64,000 nucleotides of DNA from Ridgeia piscesae. Its lineage: Eukaryota > Annelida > Polychaeta > Sabellida > Siboglinidae. Below, one piece after another: positions 1 through 13,470 of the stretch. The stretch lies in the NCBI GenBank assembly GCA_025642075.2, contig JAODUO010000465.1, positions 716,001 through 780,000 of the forward strand, read 5' to 3'. The notes under the pieces were generated by a model, which was not told where the DNA came from, did no database searches, and saw only the letters and a list, made by a program, of their open reading frames with translations. The position numbers and the translations under genes were made by a program. Position 1 is the first letter of the stretch. Each line of letters opens with the position of its first letter.

Positions 1-1803
1 CGATTCCAACGATTCAAGTATACTATTAGTCAGTTAATATTGTAAACCATTTTATGTTTACAAATTATTTACTACAGTTATGAATAATTGAAGTCTTCCA
101 CCAATTTTTTGTACCTATATACGATAAATTTGGTTTAATAATTTAACTAAAATATAAAGAAGAAAGGCATGTACTAAAAGTTCTAGTAGTTCACACCTGG
201 GCCAAATAGACCTGCCTACATGTACTTGGAAAGACATTTTACTCTAAAAGGAGCTGTGCAGTGACAGTTGCAGCCATTAGACTATGGTGTTCCCCCTGAG
301 TCATATGGCCCCCAGAATTCTTTTTTTTTACTAACCTTTTACCTCAAAATTGTGCATTCTGTTTTAACCTATCCTCTGGACATATAGAGAGGAAACAAAT
401 GCATAACTACAAGGTAGCGGCATGTAAACATGTTTATTGCAAGAAGTAGCTATGAGGTAACACTTTTGACTATTTTATGTGAGGTGGCATAGAAAAACAA
501 CGAGGTGGCCCCTCACTCATTTTATAGCAGGGGAAACACTGCCATGATATATATATATATATATATATATATGCTGTGGCAGAAGGAATGGATTACGTAT
601 TGTGAATGACAATTTAAAAATATTTTTGACTTTAATTGATTATAATGTATTTGCTGACTGATAATCAACATGATATGTTGGTTGGACAAACCCGTTTTGT
701 GTTTGCATGATGGTTTAGTATGTTTCTCTCTGGCCAGGCTTTGGTGTAGTGTCTGCATGGCCGCTGGACATTAGTTCTTTGGAAAACACATCACGTTTTT
801 ATTCACATATCAGTGGAAACTTATCCGTGTGCAGGACTGCCAATGATAGTGCCATAGTCTGCTGAATTATGCCTGAATACACTCCGCACTGATACATGAA
901 GCTGGTGTTGAAACAACTAATGGAACCATTTCAGCTCTCTTCTTCCCAAACAAATCACTTTGTTAGATAACTTAGATAGCACAACTGAACAGATTTGTAA
1001 TCGTCCTGCTGGCTAAACTTGAAACCTGACCTGCAATTGCAGGCTCTGTGTTTGTGTTGTTGAAACAAACAGTGGAATCAGTGCAACTTTCATTGTATCA
1101 ACGTCGTAATTATGTTGATGTCTGGCTAGTGACTAGTGTTGTCGATAATTATGTTTTATTTGCAAAGTATAAAATGTAGTGATTGGTAACATTAGTAGCA
1201 AGTGGTGGTAAGATAATAACTTGTCCCCTTTTGTAAAGGGGACATCCGACGTTGTGTTATGACCAGCATTTTTAAAAGTGTTGTCATTACTTAGCATACA
1301 GTTTTAACAGTATAGTGCAATTTACAATTGTACTGGTATTTCATATGGGTGCACATAGAACATAATATAAAAGCAAATAACAGTGAATCATATTATGGAG
1401 TGGGAAGGGTAGTTCATTTGATCAAAATCTACAGCAATAATAATATTATTAGACTTGTTGGAAGGTGGCTGTCAACTTGTCATTAATTTCAAGTTTCAAA
1501 CTGATTCATGTTATAATCATCCCAAACAGGGGAGGTGGGCTGTCGTGATGTCAAGCTCGTTGTGCATGGCTTGTTCTCAAAAAAGTGCTACCGTCTAAGC
1601 TTTGGACTGAACTACTTTAGACCCGGTGGACCCCTGCAGCGTTTATGGGATGACACACTGATGATAACGCGTTACTTGCACTTTATTCCTTGTCCTCGTT
1701 TATTCCTTGTCCTCGTTTGTTTTGCATGAATGTCTATGTGTGGTCACTAACTTCTACCTATTTCAGTGTGCACCCTGCTGCTGCACAAGTTTCAACGTGA
1801 CAG
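1..1803. other. AT-rich non-coding stretch
   Basis: I see no coding exon or RNA gene here. The only structure is a short (TA)n tract at about 547-572. Open frames are short, interrupted and unlike any family I know. Confidence 0.6.
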
Positions 1804-2186
1804 TCGGTACCCACTGGGGTACTCACTGGTGCCACTGGGGTACCCCCTGGGGTACCCCCAGTGGCACCAGTGGGTACCCCAGTGGCACCAGTGGGTACCC
1901 CAGTGGCACCAGTGGGTACCCCAGTGGCACCAGTAGGGTACATGTGTCACTGGGGTACCCCACTGGGGCACCATGGGGTACTCATTGGTGCCACTCGGGT
2001 ACCCAAGTGGCACCAGTGAGTACCCCAGTGGCACCAGTAGGGTATATGTGTCACTGGGGTACCCAAGTGGCACCAGTGGGTACCCCATTGGCACCAGTGG
2101 GGTACATGTGTCACCAGTGGGGTGCACCAGTGGGTACCCCAGTGGCACCAGTGGGTACCCCAGTGGCACCAGTGGGGTACATGTGC
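1804..2186. repeat. Minisatellite, 21-bp unit, self-complementary
   Basis: Tandem units built on CCCAGTGGCACCAGTGGG joined by GGTACC. Some units are interrupted by a GTACATGTGTCAC spacer that makes a longer higher-order unit. Because CCAGTGG and CCACTGG both occur and GGTACC is a palindrome, either strand can fold into hairpins. The open frames across it (up to 163 codons) exist on both strands and only reflect a 21-bp unit without stops. Confidence 0.9.
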
Positions 2187-3333
2187 CCTGTCTCCTGAGT
2201 CCCCTATCATACTTCTGACTGTGTCTGTATGATGACACCTGTCACTCTCTCTTAGCACAGCTTCTACAAAGATGTGTTCTAGTCCCTCACTAGGGGTCAT
2301 ATCACAAAGCTTAGGTGTAGTTATTGAACTTTGGGGACTGTACAAGAAGGTCCAGCTGAAAATTAAGATGTGTCACAAATGACACATTTACACGGCTGTC
2401 AACACTACCAGTCAGTCATTGCAGGGAGGTGTTTTTGAAACTTATTTGGTTGTCAATCATAATGATTACTTTGTAATAATTGTTTTTATTTTGAAGTCAG
2501 CACAGCTGTTTAGAGTTAGTACTCAATAAACGATCTTGACAAATGAAGTGGTTAATTACTTTGTAAAAAAATGCTAATATATAGTAATGTTAACAGTAAA
2601 CATGCAAAAAGCTAGTTTCATTGAGGATAAGTACAGTTGAATTGGCTTCATTGGTTCATTTAATGAGAATTATGAAGTAATTGTCCATAATAATAGTAAA
2701 GATAATAAAATATTTGCATGCCTGTGTGATTGTGATCTTTGAGTAATTTCCGGTGCATATTAGCAGTGAGATAAGTGCTTGCTATGCAGTCTGTCAGTCA
2801 GTGTGTGTCAGTGCATGTTCTCACTAGGATCATGCCCTAGTCTTAGCTGTGCATAATCCTGGACATTTCAAAAAGCTTTAATGTCATATCTATGTAGATC
2901 TATTACCGTAAGTACATATGACGTTGATTTATGATGCATTTATTTGTGTTTTTTTGTCTTGTCAACCAATTACAGAATCTTGAACAAATTAATAAACGTT
3001 TGTAGCTAAAGGTTGTTTACCTGTGAGGGCCGTGACCACCATGAGTGGATTGAATGTAGCTTTTTATTAGGTGACTACGTTTTGTGTGGGCTGCTTTGTA
3101 AAACCCACCCGGAAATGAGGCCTGCATGAACTGCCTCATTTTGTTGTAACAACGCTGTGTGGCCTGGCCTGGCCCGTTAGACACCAGAGACGGGAGGGAG
3201 ACACAGCTTTTGTTGCAACATACAGGTCCACTTTGTGTCACATTGAAACCAGCAGACAGGATGGTGTGAGGTCTTCTCTGGGAATGTGGTGAGGATATGA
3301 TGTAGAGGGACGAGTCTCACTTGGCTGAAGGCT
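2187..3333. other. Non-coding stretch
   Basis: Nothing recognisable as an exon, RNA gene or mobile element. A ~70-codon frame at 3017-3241 on the minus strand has no family resemblance. Confidence 0.55.
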
Positions 3334-3556
3334 GCACAATAGAGGCTGACTGTATGTGGTCCTAACACAATAGAGGCTGACTGTATGTGGTCCTAACACA
3401 ATAGAGGCTGACTGTATGTGGTCCTAACACAATAGAGGCTGACTGTATGTGGTCCTAACACAATAGAGGCTGACTGTATGTGGTCCTAACACAATAGAGG
3501 CTGACTGTATGTGGTCCTAACACAATAGAGGCTGACTGTATGTGGTCCTAACACAC
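3334..3556. repeat. Minisatellite, 31-bp unit, ~7 copies
   Basis: Near-identical head-to-tail copies of a 31-bp unit containing AATAGAGGCTGACTGTATG followed by TGGTCCTAACAC. Copies are almost perfect, so the array is young or homogenised. The unit contains the hexamer GACTGT. Confidence 0.95.
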
Positions 3557-4934
3557 TCCCCAGGGTGTCCACAAAGGTGGGTGGTCTACAACTGTACTAA
3601 TGACCACCAGAGGGAGTTGGGTGTTTATCAGTGCCCATGGGGTGGTTGGAGGTTGTTGGGTACTTGCCCTACTCACCATCACCCAGTACCCACCACCTCA
3701 CATTTGCTACTGTTAACAAACTGCTCTAGATTGACATGTCTGAATTCCAGAAGGACTGCTGTCTGTTGTTTATATGACTAATTTAAAGGCCTCGTAATTT
3801 AAATGCCATTAAAATATATTAATCAGAGAAAACTGTAACAACAATTACAGATTGTAAAATTAATTGCCATTTTTGTATGTAAAATAATTTTGTAAATACA
3901 ATTTTCTTCAACCACTACTAGTTTATTAGTTTTGGTTGGTATAACAATAGAAATCTGTTTGTTGCTGTCTTATGTAATAACTGGTTTGATTTCATCTATC
4001 TGGTAGTTCTAGCTCTGGTTGTTTCCACCACTTGACAGGGCTCTGTTAACTCACTAACTGTGTGTATATATTGTGGTTATGTTGTCATCTCATGACTGGG
4101 AGTTATGAGGTCTCATTCAACTACCTGGGTAGTTGGTCTTTTTCAGAACGTTTACGCCAACTAACAATTATTATTATTACAAGCATTTGTAGGGTGCCGT
4201 ATCTCCAGCACCAGTCGGTTCATGGGCGCATACACACATCACAATTACACAAACATGGAATCATACAACAGTTTATAATATAAAAAGTTAGAAATATATG
4301 TACATGTGTATATCAAGTAATTAAGATATTGGATATTGTTTAAGATATTAAGACAATTGATAAGGTAAATTTAGAAGTAAAACAGTATAATTATGATAAC
4401 AATATGTTACTGAAGATATTCTCTGGCACTATCAGTATCTTATCACTCTCAGTTAATACTACTCGTATAGTCGGTCATATTCCACATAATTATAATCAAT
4501 TATAGCTTATTCACTGAGGTGTTTCATTGGTCTCCACTCTACAGCCGTCTTAGTTTCCAGTACAAGCCCCAATGAAACAGCCAGTGGCCAAATCAAACTA
4601 CCCATGAATTGCACACATAGACTGTTTAGGAACTGAACAAGTTGTTGAGCACTGATCACAAGTACTGGCTGTCTAGAGCCTGTGATGTGTGGAGTACCCG
4701 CGAGTAGGCAAAGTGGGACTAGTTGACCACTGGCCAGAAGCACTTGTGCTACGTGTTAACACAGGATTTACTGAAATTGGACATGCTATACTGTCTTTGG
4801 TAATGTTTAAATACATGCACACTGGGCATCTAAGCATTTCTGATACCTAGTCCGACTATCTAGCAATCTCACAAGTGCATAATATTAATACACCCAGGCT
4901 TTTGATCTCATTTGCTACTTGTTTGATGTCATGT
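3557..4934. other. Non-coding stretch with possible old repeat tail
   Basis: No exon seen. Around 4160-4290 the sequence ATTATTATTATTACAAGC followed by a motif with TGCCGTATCTCC and CATGGGCGC resembles the tail of an interspersed element of the kind common in invertebrate genomes. This is pattern recognition only; no second copy was found in the window. Confidence 0.4.
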
Positions 4935-5222
4935 GTGTGTGAAGAGTTATCAATTCCTGGTACATCTTGTGTCATCACTGTCATGTGTGGGAAGAGTTAT
5001 CAATTCCTGTTGCATCTTGTGTCATCGCTGTCATGTGTGGGGAAAATTATCAATTCCTGTTACATCTTATGTCATCACTGTCATGTGTGGGAAGAGTTAT
5101 CAATTCCTGTTACATATTGTGTCATCACTGTCATGTGTGGGAAGAGTTATCAATTCCTGTTACATCTTGTGTCATCACTGTCATGTGTGGGAAGAGTTAT
5201 CAATTCTTGTTATATCTTGGTT
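4935..5222. repeat. Minisatellite, 50-bp unit, ~6 copies
   Basis: Direct copies of a 50-bp unit containing GTCATCACTGTCATGTGTGG and GAAGAGTTATCAATTCCTGT. Fifty is not a multiple of three, so the frame shifts at every unit, and all three plus frames stay open because the unit has no stop in any frame. The 109-159 codon frames here are therefore repeat artefacts. Confidence 0.93.
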
Positions 5223-6130
5223 TGCAATGCCAAATTATACATGTCCCGGAAGTGTATTGTAAAACTGTTATCGTAACACTCCTGTGGTCAGTTCTCAGAT
5301 GTGATGAGAACCAAGTCCAGTACTCGTGCATGTTGTATGTTGTTGCTGTGTGGAGCCGCCACCCTACAAGTACAAGATACGTGCTCCTGGTAGTGACAGG
5401 ACGGTGTATCTTGAAGCACAATCACTGGCAACAACTGTCTACATAGTCTTGTTAACTAGTCATAGCAACAGGCCACACCCTTCGCAAGAAGCCATGTATC
5501 GGTATCCTACAGGGACAGAATCCCAGTTATCTTATCCAAACTTGTTGCATTCCATTTCCACTGGGCTGACAACCAGCTTTGGGCTACTGGGTATCTGCTG
5601 AATGCTGTTGGCGTCAGATCTGGGCAGGGATGTTTTCTTCACGTGCCTGTACATGTGGGTGTAAGTGTGGTAGTGCTGCCTGGCTGGTGGCATTGACATG
5701 TTGGCGACTTTACATTATGTTCTGTCATAGCCTCATAGGCTTTGATAGCAATGTTAGGTTTGGTGGTCCTAATGGCATGATGCAGTGTTAAAGAAATGTT
5801 GTACGGCGTGTAAAACTAACTCAGCTGTGCTGTCTTACATTGTATTGTGATGAACCGTGAACATAGCAGCATGTAGAGAACCATCCGCCCATCATTTGGA
5901 TGGATACATGTCCGTCTGTCTGCATCAGCCCTTTTTGCTAACATCATTGTGAGCATGCTTACTTCAGACCACTCTATATGTGCTAAACATTCACAAGCTA
6001 TGATAATAAATGTGAAAATTGGGACTAGCAAAGTTCTATTTTAACTTTTGGCATAGAATATTTTGTTTCTACAACCGTACCGAGTTTGTCTTAACCTTGT
6101 TAGACTGCTGCTGTGTTTGGTAACTTGGTA
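5223..6130. other. Non-coding stretch
   Basis: Only short interrupted frames. No splice-bounded exon or repeat unit found. Confidence 0.5.
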
Positions 6131-6738
6131 TGCCATATAGAGTGAGGGACTGTGCCATGTGGAGTGAGGGACTGTGCCATGTAGAGTGAGGGACTGTGCC
6201 ATGTAGAGTGAGGGACTGTGCCATATAGAGTGAGGGACTGTGCCATGTAGAGTGAGGGAGTGTGCCATATAGAGTGAGGGACTGTGCCATGTAGAGTGAG
6301 GGACTGTGCCATGTAGAGTGAGGGACTGTGCCATGTGGAGTGAGGGACTGTGCCATATAGAGTGAGGGACTGTGCCATGTAGAGTGAGGGACTGTGCCAT
6401 GTAGAGTGAGGGACTGTGCCATGTGGAGTGAGGGACTGTGCCATATAGAGTGAGGGACTGTGCCATGTAGAGTGAGGGACTGTGCCATGTAGAGTGAGGG
6501 ACTGTGCCATGTGGAGTGAGGGACTGTGCCATGTAGAGTGAGGGACTGTGCCATGTAGAGTGAGGGACTGTGCCACGTAGAGTGAGGGACTGTGCCACGT
6601 AGAGTGAGGGACTGTGCCACGTAGAGTGAGGAACTGTGCCATGTGGAGTGAGGGACTGTGCCATGTAGAGTGAGGGACTGTGCCATGTGAAGTGAGGAAT
6701 TGTGCCATGTAGAGTGAGGGACTGTGCCATGTAGAGTG
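6131..6738. repeat. Minisatellite, 22-bp unit, ~27 copies
   Basis: Regular units of TAGAGTGAGGGACTGTGCCA plus TG. Variants are mostly single transitions, including CCATGTAG versus CCACGTAG, a CpG/TpG pair. The unit is open in all three minus frames, producing overlapping frames of 202-245 codons that are not genes. It contains GACTGT. Confidence 0.95.
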
Positions 6739-6918
6739 GAGGGAGCAATCAGTCGGCTGATGAGAGCTTGTAGCTGGGACACAGGCTCATTAAGGAAGAG
6801 AAACAAATGTAGAACAGCTTAAGTATTTGTGGGAACGGCTGTAACAGGCGGCCCGGTCACATGTAGAACATAAACAGCACAGGTTGTAATAGTGCTGCTT
6901 GACCTGTAGATACACACT

Positions 6919-7010
6919 CCATTCATTCATTCATTCATTCATTCATTCATTCATTCATTCATTCATTCATTCATTCATTCATTCATTCATTCATTCATTC
7001 ATTCATTCAT
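6919..7010. repeat. (ATTC)n microsatellite
   Basis: Uninterrupted tetranucleotide repeat of about 23 units, followed by a C-rich tract (CCCCCACCCCC) to about 7080. Confidence 0.97.
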
Positions 7011-7168
7011 TTTCACTTTTACCACCACTCAACCCCCACCCCCACCCCCCCCACCCCCACTCACCCCCACCCCCATTCCCCACATGTACTAGTTCACATG
7101 CACCCATACACATTCACACTCATATACAGTATATCCAGACCACACACAAAAAACAATATATCAGATAC

Positions 7169-7169
<1 letters not shown>

Positions 7170-7220
<51 letters not shown>
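7170..7220. repeat. (TA)n microsatellite
   Basis: About 25 perfect TA dinucleotides. Confidence 0.97.
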
Positions 7221-7222
<2 letters not shown>

Positions 7223-7439
7223 GACTTCTTTTGCACCAAGCCGTCAATATCCTTGAAAATCAAGCCAGGATAATATCAAGCCATATAATAATTATATATG
7301 CAGACACAATAATATTAATGTGCATGCACTTGCATTCACCTACAAATGCCACCCTGTCATGCACAGTCATGCACAGCACACGCACACGCGCACTCGCACA
7401 CACAAAGATCATAACAGTAAAGTGATGCAGTACATCAGT

Positions 7440-10400
7440 ATGAATGCCTCACTAATGAGAAGGTAGAGACTGTAGTGCCTCACTACATGAGTAGGTAGAG
7501 ACTGTTAGTGCCTCCTACATGAGTAGGTAGAGACTGTTAGTGCCTCCTACATGAGTAGGTAGAGACTGTTAGTGCCTCACTAATGAGAAGGTAGAGACTG
7601 TAGTGCCTCACTACATGAGTAGGTAGAGACTGTTAGTGCCTCACTACATGAGTAGGTAGAGACTGTTAGTGCCTCACTACATGAGTAGGTAGAGACTGTT
7701 AGTGCCTCACTACATGAGTAGGTAGAGACTGTTAGTGCCTCACTACATGAGTAGGTAGAGACTGTTAGTGCCTCACCACATGAGTAGGTAGAGACTGTTA
7801 GTGCCTCCTAATGAGAGGTAGAGACTGTTAGTGCCTCACTCAGAGTAGGTAGAGATTTAGGCCCCACTGAATGAGTAGGTAGAGATGTCAGTGCCTCACG
7901 AATGAGAGGTAGAGACTGTTAGTGCCTGCACATGAGTAGGTGAGACTGTTAGTGCCTCACTAATGGTAGGTAGAGACTGTTGTGCCCCCCCAGGAGGTAG
8001 AGACTGGTCCTCCCCTTTATGGTAGAGACTGTTAGTGCCTCACTAATGAGAGGTAGAGATGTTAGTGCCTCCACATGAGTAGGAGAACAGTCCCCACACA
8101 TGAGAAAGGGAGAGACGCAGTGCCTCATCGAGTAGGTAGAGACTGAGTGGCTCACTCTGGAAAGGGGACTGTTAGTGCCTCACTACATGAGAAGGTAGAG
8201 ACTGTCAGTGCCTCACTAATGAGAAGGTAGAGACTGTTAGTGCCTCACTACATGAGTAGGTAGAGACTGTTAGTGCCTCACTACATGAGTAGGTAGAGAC
8301 TGTTAGTGCCTCACTACATGAGTAGGTAGAGACTGTTTCCTTACAAAAATGAGGAAAAGGTGGGCTGTTAGTGCCTCACTACATGAGTAGGTAGAGACTG
8401 TTAGTGCCTCACTACATGAGAAGGTAGAGACTGTTAGTGCCTCGCTACATGAGTAGGTAGAGACTGTTAGTGCCTCACTACATGAGTAGGTAGAGACTGT
8501 TAGTGCCTCCTACATGAGAAGGTAGAGACTGTTAGTGCCTCGCTACATGAGAAGGTAGAGACTGTTAGTGCCTCACTACATGAGAAGGTAGAGACTGTCA
8601 GTGCCTCACTAAAGAGAGGTAGAGACTGTTAGTGCCTCCTACAAAGGTAGAGACGTTATGCCTCCTAAGAGTGGTAGAGACTGTTAGTGCCTCCTAATGA
8701 GAGGTAAAACTGTTAGTGCCTCACACATGAGAGGTAGAGACTGTTTGTGCCTCATGAAGGAAGGGAGACTGCAGGCCTCACACATGAGTAGGTGAGACTG
8801 TTAGTGCCTCACTAAGAGAGGTAGAGACTGAGGGCCCCACGTGAGAGGAGAGATTTAGTGCCTCCAATGGAGGGAGACTGTAGTGCCTACACATGGGTAG
8901 GTAAAACTGTAGTGCCTCCACATGAGAAGAGACTTTGTGCCCCACTGAATGAGAGGTAGAGACTGTTAGTGCCTCCTACAGAGAGGTAGAGACTGTTGTG
9001 CCTCCACATGAGAAGGTAGGCCTCACAATGATGGTAGAGACTGTTAGTGGCTCACACATGAGAAAGGGGAAAACTGAGGCCTCCCTGAGTAAAACTGCAG
9101 TGCCTCCGAATGAAAGGAGAGACTGTTGTGCCTCCTACAGAGAAAAGGGAGAGACTGGTGCCTCACTACTGAGAAGGTAAAACTGTTAGTGCCTCCTACA
9201 TGAGAGGTAGAGATGTTAGTGCCTCACTCATGGAAAGGTAGAGACCCAGTGCCTCCCCATGAGTGGGAGAGATTTAGTGCCTCCTACATGAGAAGGTAGA
9301 GACTGTTAGTGCCTCGCTACATGAGTAGGTAGAGACTGTTAGTGCCTCCTACATGAGAAGGTAGAGATTTAGTCCTACGAATGACAAGGGAGAGACTGTT
9401 AGTGCCTCCTCATGAGAAAGGGAGGACTGTTAGTGCCTCCCACATGAGAAGGTAGAGACTGTGTGCCCCTTTCACCCCCCTACATGAGTAGGTAGAGACT
9501 GTTAGTGCCTCACTGAAGAGTAGGTAGAGACTGTTAGTGCCTCGCTACATGAGTAAGACTGTTAGTGCCTCGCTACATGAGTAGGTAGAGACTGTTAGTG
9601 CCTCACTACATGAGAAGGTAGAGACTGTTAGTGCCTCACTACATGAGTAGGTAGAGACTGTTAGTGCCTCGCTACATGATAGGTAGAGACTGTTGGCCTC
9701 CAATGAGAGGTAGAGACTGTTAGTGCCTCCACATGGTGGAGGACTGTTTGTGCCTCCTCATGAGTAGGTAGAGACTGTTGTGCCTCCTAATGAAAGGTAG
9801 AGACGTTAGTGCCTCCACAGAGAGGAGAGACTTAAAGGGCCCCGCCAGAGTAGGTAGAGACTGTTAGTGCCTCACTACATGAGAAGGTAGAGACTGTTAG
9901 TGCCTCACTACATGAGAAGGTAGAGACTGTTAGTGCCTCACTACATGAGTAGGTAGAGACTGTTAGTGCCTCGCTACATGAGTAGGTAGAGACTGAAATG
10001 CCTCCTCTGAGAAAGGAGAGACTGTTAGTGCCCCTAAGAGTAGGAGAGACGTTAGTGCCCCCCAAGAGAAAGGGAGAGACAGGCCCCACATGAGTGGAGA
10101 GACGTTGTGCCCGCACATGAGAGGTAGAGACTGATGCCCACAATGAGAAAGGGAGAGATTTTTAGTGCCTCACACTGAGTAGGTAGAGACTGTTTCCCCC
10201 ATGAGGGTAGAGACTGTTAGTGCCTCCTAATGAGAAAGGGAGGCTGTTAGTGCCTCCCACAGGAGGGGAGCTGTTAGGCCTCCCCTTTAGTAGGTAGAGA
10301 CTGTTAGTGCCTCCTAATGAAAGGGGACTGTTGTGCCCCACACATGGTAGGTAGAGATTTAGTGCCCCACATGAGAGGTAGAGACTTTGTTCCCTACAGA

Positions 10401-13400
10401 GTAGGAGAGACTGTTAGTGCCCACTACAGAGAGGTAGAGGGCTTTAAATGCCTCACACATGAGTAGGTAGAGACTGTTAGGCCCACACAGAGAGGAGAGA
10501 CTGTTAGTGCCTCACTGAAAAAGAAGGTGGACGTTGTGCCCCACTCATGAGAGGAGGATGTTGGCCTCGCTAAAGGGTGGATTTAGGCCTCACCATGGGG
10601 TAGAGACTGTTAGGGCCCCCCACAGAGAGGAGAGACGTTGGCCCGCACGAGAGGAGAGACGTTGTGCCCCCTCTGAAAGGAGAGCTGTTGGCCTCACTAC
10701 ATGGTGGGAGACTGTTAGTGCCTCACACATGAGAGGTAGAGACTGTTAGTGCCTCCACAGGAGGAGAGACTGTAGTGCCTCCACATGAGAGGGAGACTGT
10801 TGTGCCCTCACAATGGGGTAAGACGTTAGTGCCTCTACAGGTGGGGGGAGACGTTGTGCCCCTCCCCCACATGGGGGGTAGAGACTGTTGTGCCTCACTA
10901 ATGAGAGGAGACTGTTAGGCCTCACACATGGTGGTAGGACTGTTAGTGCCTCCTACATGAGTAGGTAGAGACTGTTAGTGCCCCCACATGAGAGGAGAGA
11001 CTGTAGTGCCTCACTAATGATGGGAGACTGTTGTGCCTACCATGGGGGAGACTGTTGGCCTGCTCATGAGGGGAGAATGTTAGTGCCTCCACGAGTAGGG
11101 AGACTGTTGGGCCCCCCTGAGTAGGAGAGACTGTAAGTGCCCGCACATAAAGGTAGAGACTGTTAGTGCCTCACTCATGAGAGGAGAGACTGAGTGCCTC
11201 GCACATGGGGGAGAGACTGTTAGGCCCACCGAGAGGAGAGACGTTAGTGCCCACTACTGAAAAGGGAGAGACTGAGGCCCCCACATGAGAGGGGGACTAA
11301 AGGCCTCGCACATGAGAGGAGAGACGTTGGCCTCCTCGAAGGAGGACTGTTAGGCCCCCATGATGGTAGAGACATAAGTGCCTCACACATGAGTAGGGAG
11401 ACTGTTAGTGCCTCGCACAGAGAGGAGAGACTTTAGTGCCTCACACATGGAGGGGAAAAGACTGTTGTGCCTCACACATGAAAGGGAGACTGTTAGGCCC
11501 GCACATGAGAGGAGAGACTTTAAAGGGCCCCGCTACATGAAGGGAAAACTGTTAGTGCCTCACTACATGAAAGGTAGAGACTGAAGTGCCCGCAAGAGAG
11601 GTAGAGACTGTTAGTGCCCACACATGATAGGTAGAGACTGTAATTGCCCCGCTACGAGAAGGAGAGACGAAGGCCTCACTCTGAGGGAGAGACGTAAGTG
11701 CCCGCTCTAAGGAGAGACTGTTGTGCCCCACCACTGAGAAGAGACAGGCCTCGCTACATGAGAAGGAGGACTGTTTGGGGCCTCCAAGAGAAGGTGAGAC
11801 TTTAGCCCCACTCATGAGAGGGGAGACTGTTGTCCTCACTACAGAGAAGGTAGAGACAGTGCCTCGCCGGAAAAGGGGGACTTTTTTGGGCCCCGCTAAT
11901 GAGTGGTGAGACTGAGGCCCGCACATGAGAAGGAGAGACTGTTAGCGCCTCATAAGAGAGGTAGAGATGTTAGTGGCTGCACATGACAAGGGGAAAGTTA
12001 GTGCCTCGCTACATGGGGAGAGACTGTTAGTGCCTATACTGGGGGTAGAGATGTTAGGCCTGCTATGAGAAATAGAGACTGTTTCCCCCCTGCTCAGAGT
12101 TAAAAACTGTTATGCCTCGCACATGGGAAAGGGAGAGACTGTTGGCCTCCTACAGAGGGTAGAACTGTTGGGCCCCCAATGAGAAGGGAGACTGTTTGTT
12201 CCCCTGAGAAGGGGGACTGGGGGCCTCGCCATGAGGGGGACTGAGTGCCCACTACAAGGGAGGAGAGACTGTTTGTGCCTCACTACATGAGTAGGAGAGA
12301 CTTTTGTCTCCTACGACAATGAGACTTTGGCCCCCACAGAGAAGGTAGAGACTGTTAGTGCCTCGCTACATGAGTAGGTAGAGACTGTTAGTGCCTCGCT
12401 ACATGAGAAGGTAGAGACTGTTAGCGCCTCGCTACATGAGTAGGTAGAGACTGTTAGTGCCTCCACATGGAAGGAGAGACGTTAGGCCCCCCGCTACATG
12501 AGTAGGAGGCGGTGCCTGCACATGAGAAGGTAGAGACTGTTTGGCCTCGCTACAGAGAAAGGAGAGACTGATGCCCCCAGAGGGAGAGACTGTTAGTGCC
12601 TCGCTCAGAGAAGGAGGACTTTAGTCCTCCTCAGAGTAGGGGAATGTTGTGCCCCTCATGAGGGTAGAGACTGTTTGGCCACATGAGAAGGTAGAGACTG
12701 GGGCCTTCCCCGAGAGGAGAGACTGTTAGTGCCCCCACATGAGTAGGAAAAACTGAGTCCCCTCAGAAGGTAGAGACTGTTAGTGCCTCGCTACATGAGA
12801 AGGTAGAGACTGTTAGTGCCTCGCTACATGAGAAGGTAGAGACTGTTAGTGCCTCGCTACATGAGAAGGTAGAGACTGTTAGTGCCTCGCTACATGAGAA
12901 GGTAGAGACTGTTAGTGCCTCGCTACATGAGTAGGTAGAGACTGTTAGTGCCTCGCTACATGAGAAGGTAGAGACTGTTAGTGCCTCCTACATGAGAAGG
13001 TAGAGACTGTTAGTGCCCGCACAGAAAGGTAGAGACTGTTTGTCCTCCACATGAAAAGAGACTGTTAGTGCCCCCTCATGAGAAGGTGAGACTGTTAGTG
13101 CCTCCAATGAGAAGGTAGAGACTGTTAGTGCCTGCCACATGAAAGGGGGAAAACTGGGAGTCCCTCTACATGAGAAAGGGAGGCTTTTGTGCCCGCAAAG
13201 AGAAAGGAGAGACTGTTAGGCCTGCTAAAGGAAAGGGAGAGACTGTTAGTGCCTCGCTACATGAGTAGGTAGAGACTGTTAGTGCCTCGCTACATGAGTA
13301 GGTAGAGACTGTTAGTGCCCCCCAGGGGGAAGGGAGAGACTGTTAGTGCCTCCACGAGGAAAGGGAGAGATTTAGTGCCTGCTACATGAGAAGGTAGAGA

Positions 13401-13470
13401 TTTTGTGCCCCCAGGGAGGTAAAGGGCTGTTAGGCCTCCACGAGGGTAGAGACTGTTAGTGTGCTTGTGG
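7440..13470. repeat. Large 33-bp satellite array, ~180 copies, partly corrupted
   Basis: Six kilobases of a 33-bp unit containing CATGAGTAGGTAGAGACTGT and TAGTGCCTCACTA. Well-preserved blocks (about 7440-7790, 8165-8610, 9290-9360, 9840-9990, 12340-12450, 12770-13010) carry few differences, mainly AGTAGG/AGAAGG and CCTCACTAC/CCTCGCTAC. Between them lie blocks (about 7800-8160, 8610-9290, 10000-12340, 13010-13470) where almost every unit has lost 1-10 bases. That bimodal pattern looks more like consensus error than biology. Short frames across it are shadows. Confidence 0.93.

Noticed and set aside
6041..6806. Three overlapping 202-245-codon minus frames
   Set aside because: A 22-bp unit with no stop in any minus frame; all three frames encode the same rotating peptide.
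7440..13470. CRISPR-like array with 33-bp spacing
   Set aside because: The copies are contiguous with no unique spacers, and the DNA is eukaryotic. It is a satellite.
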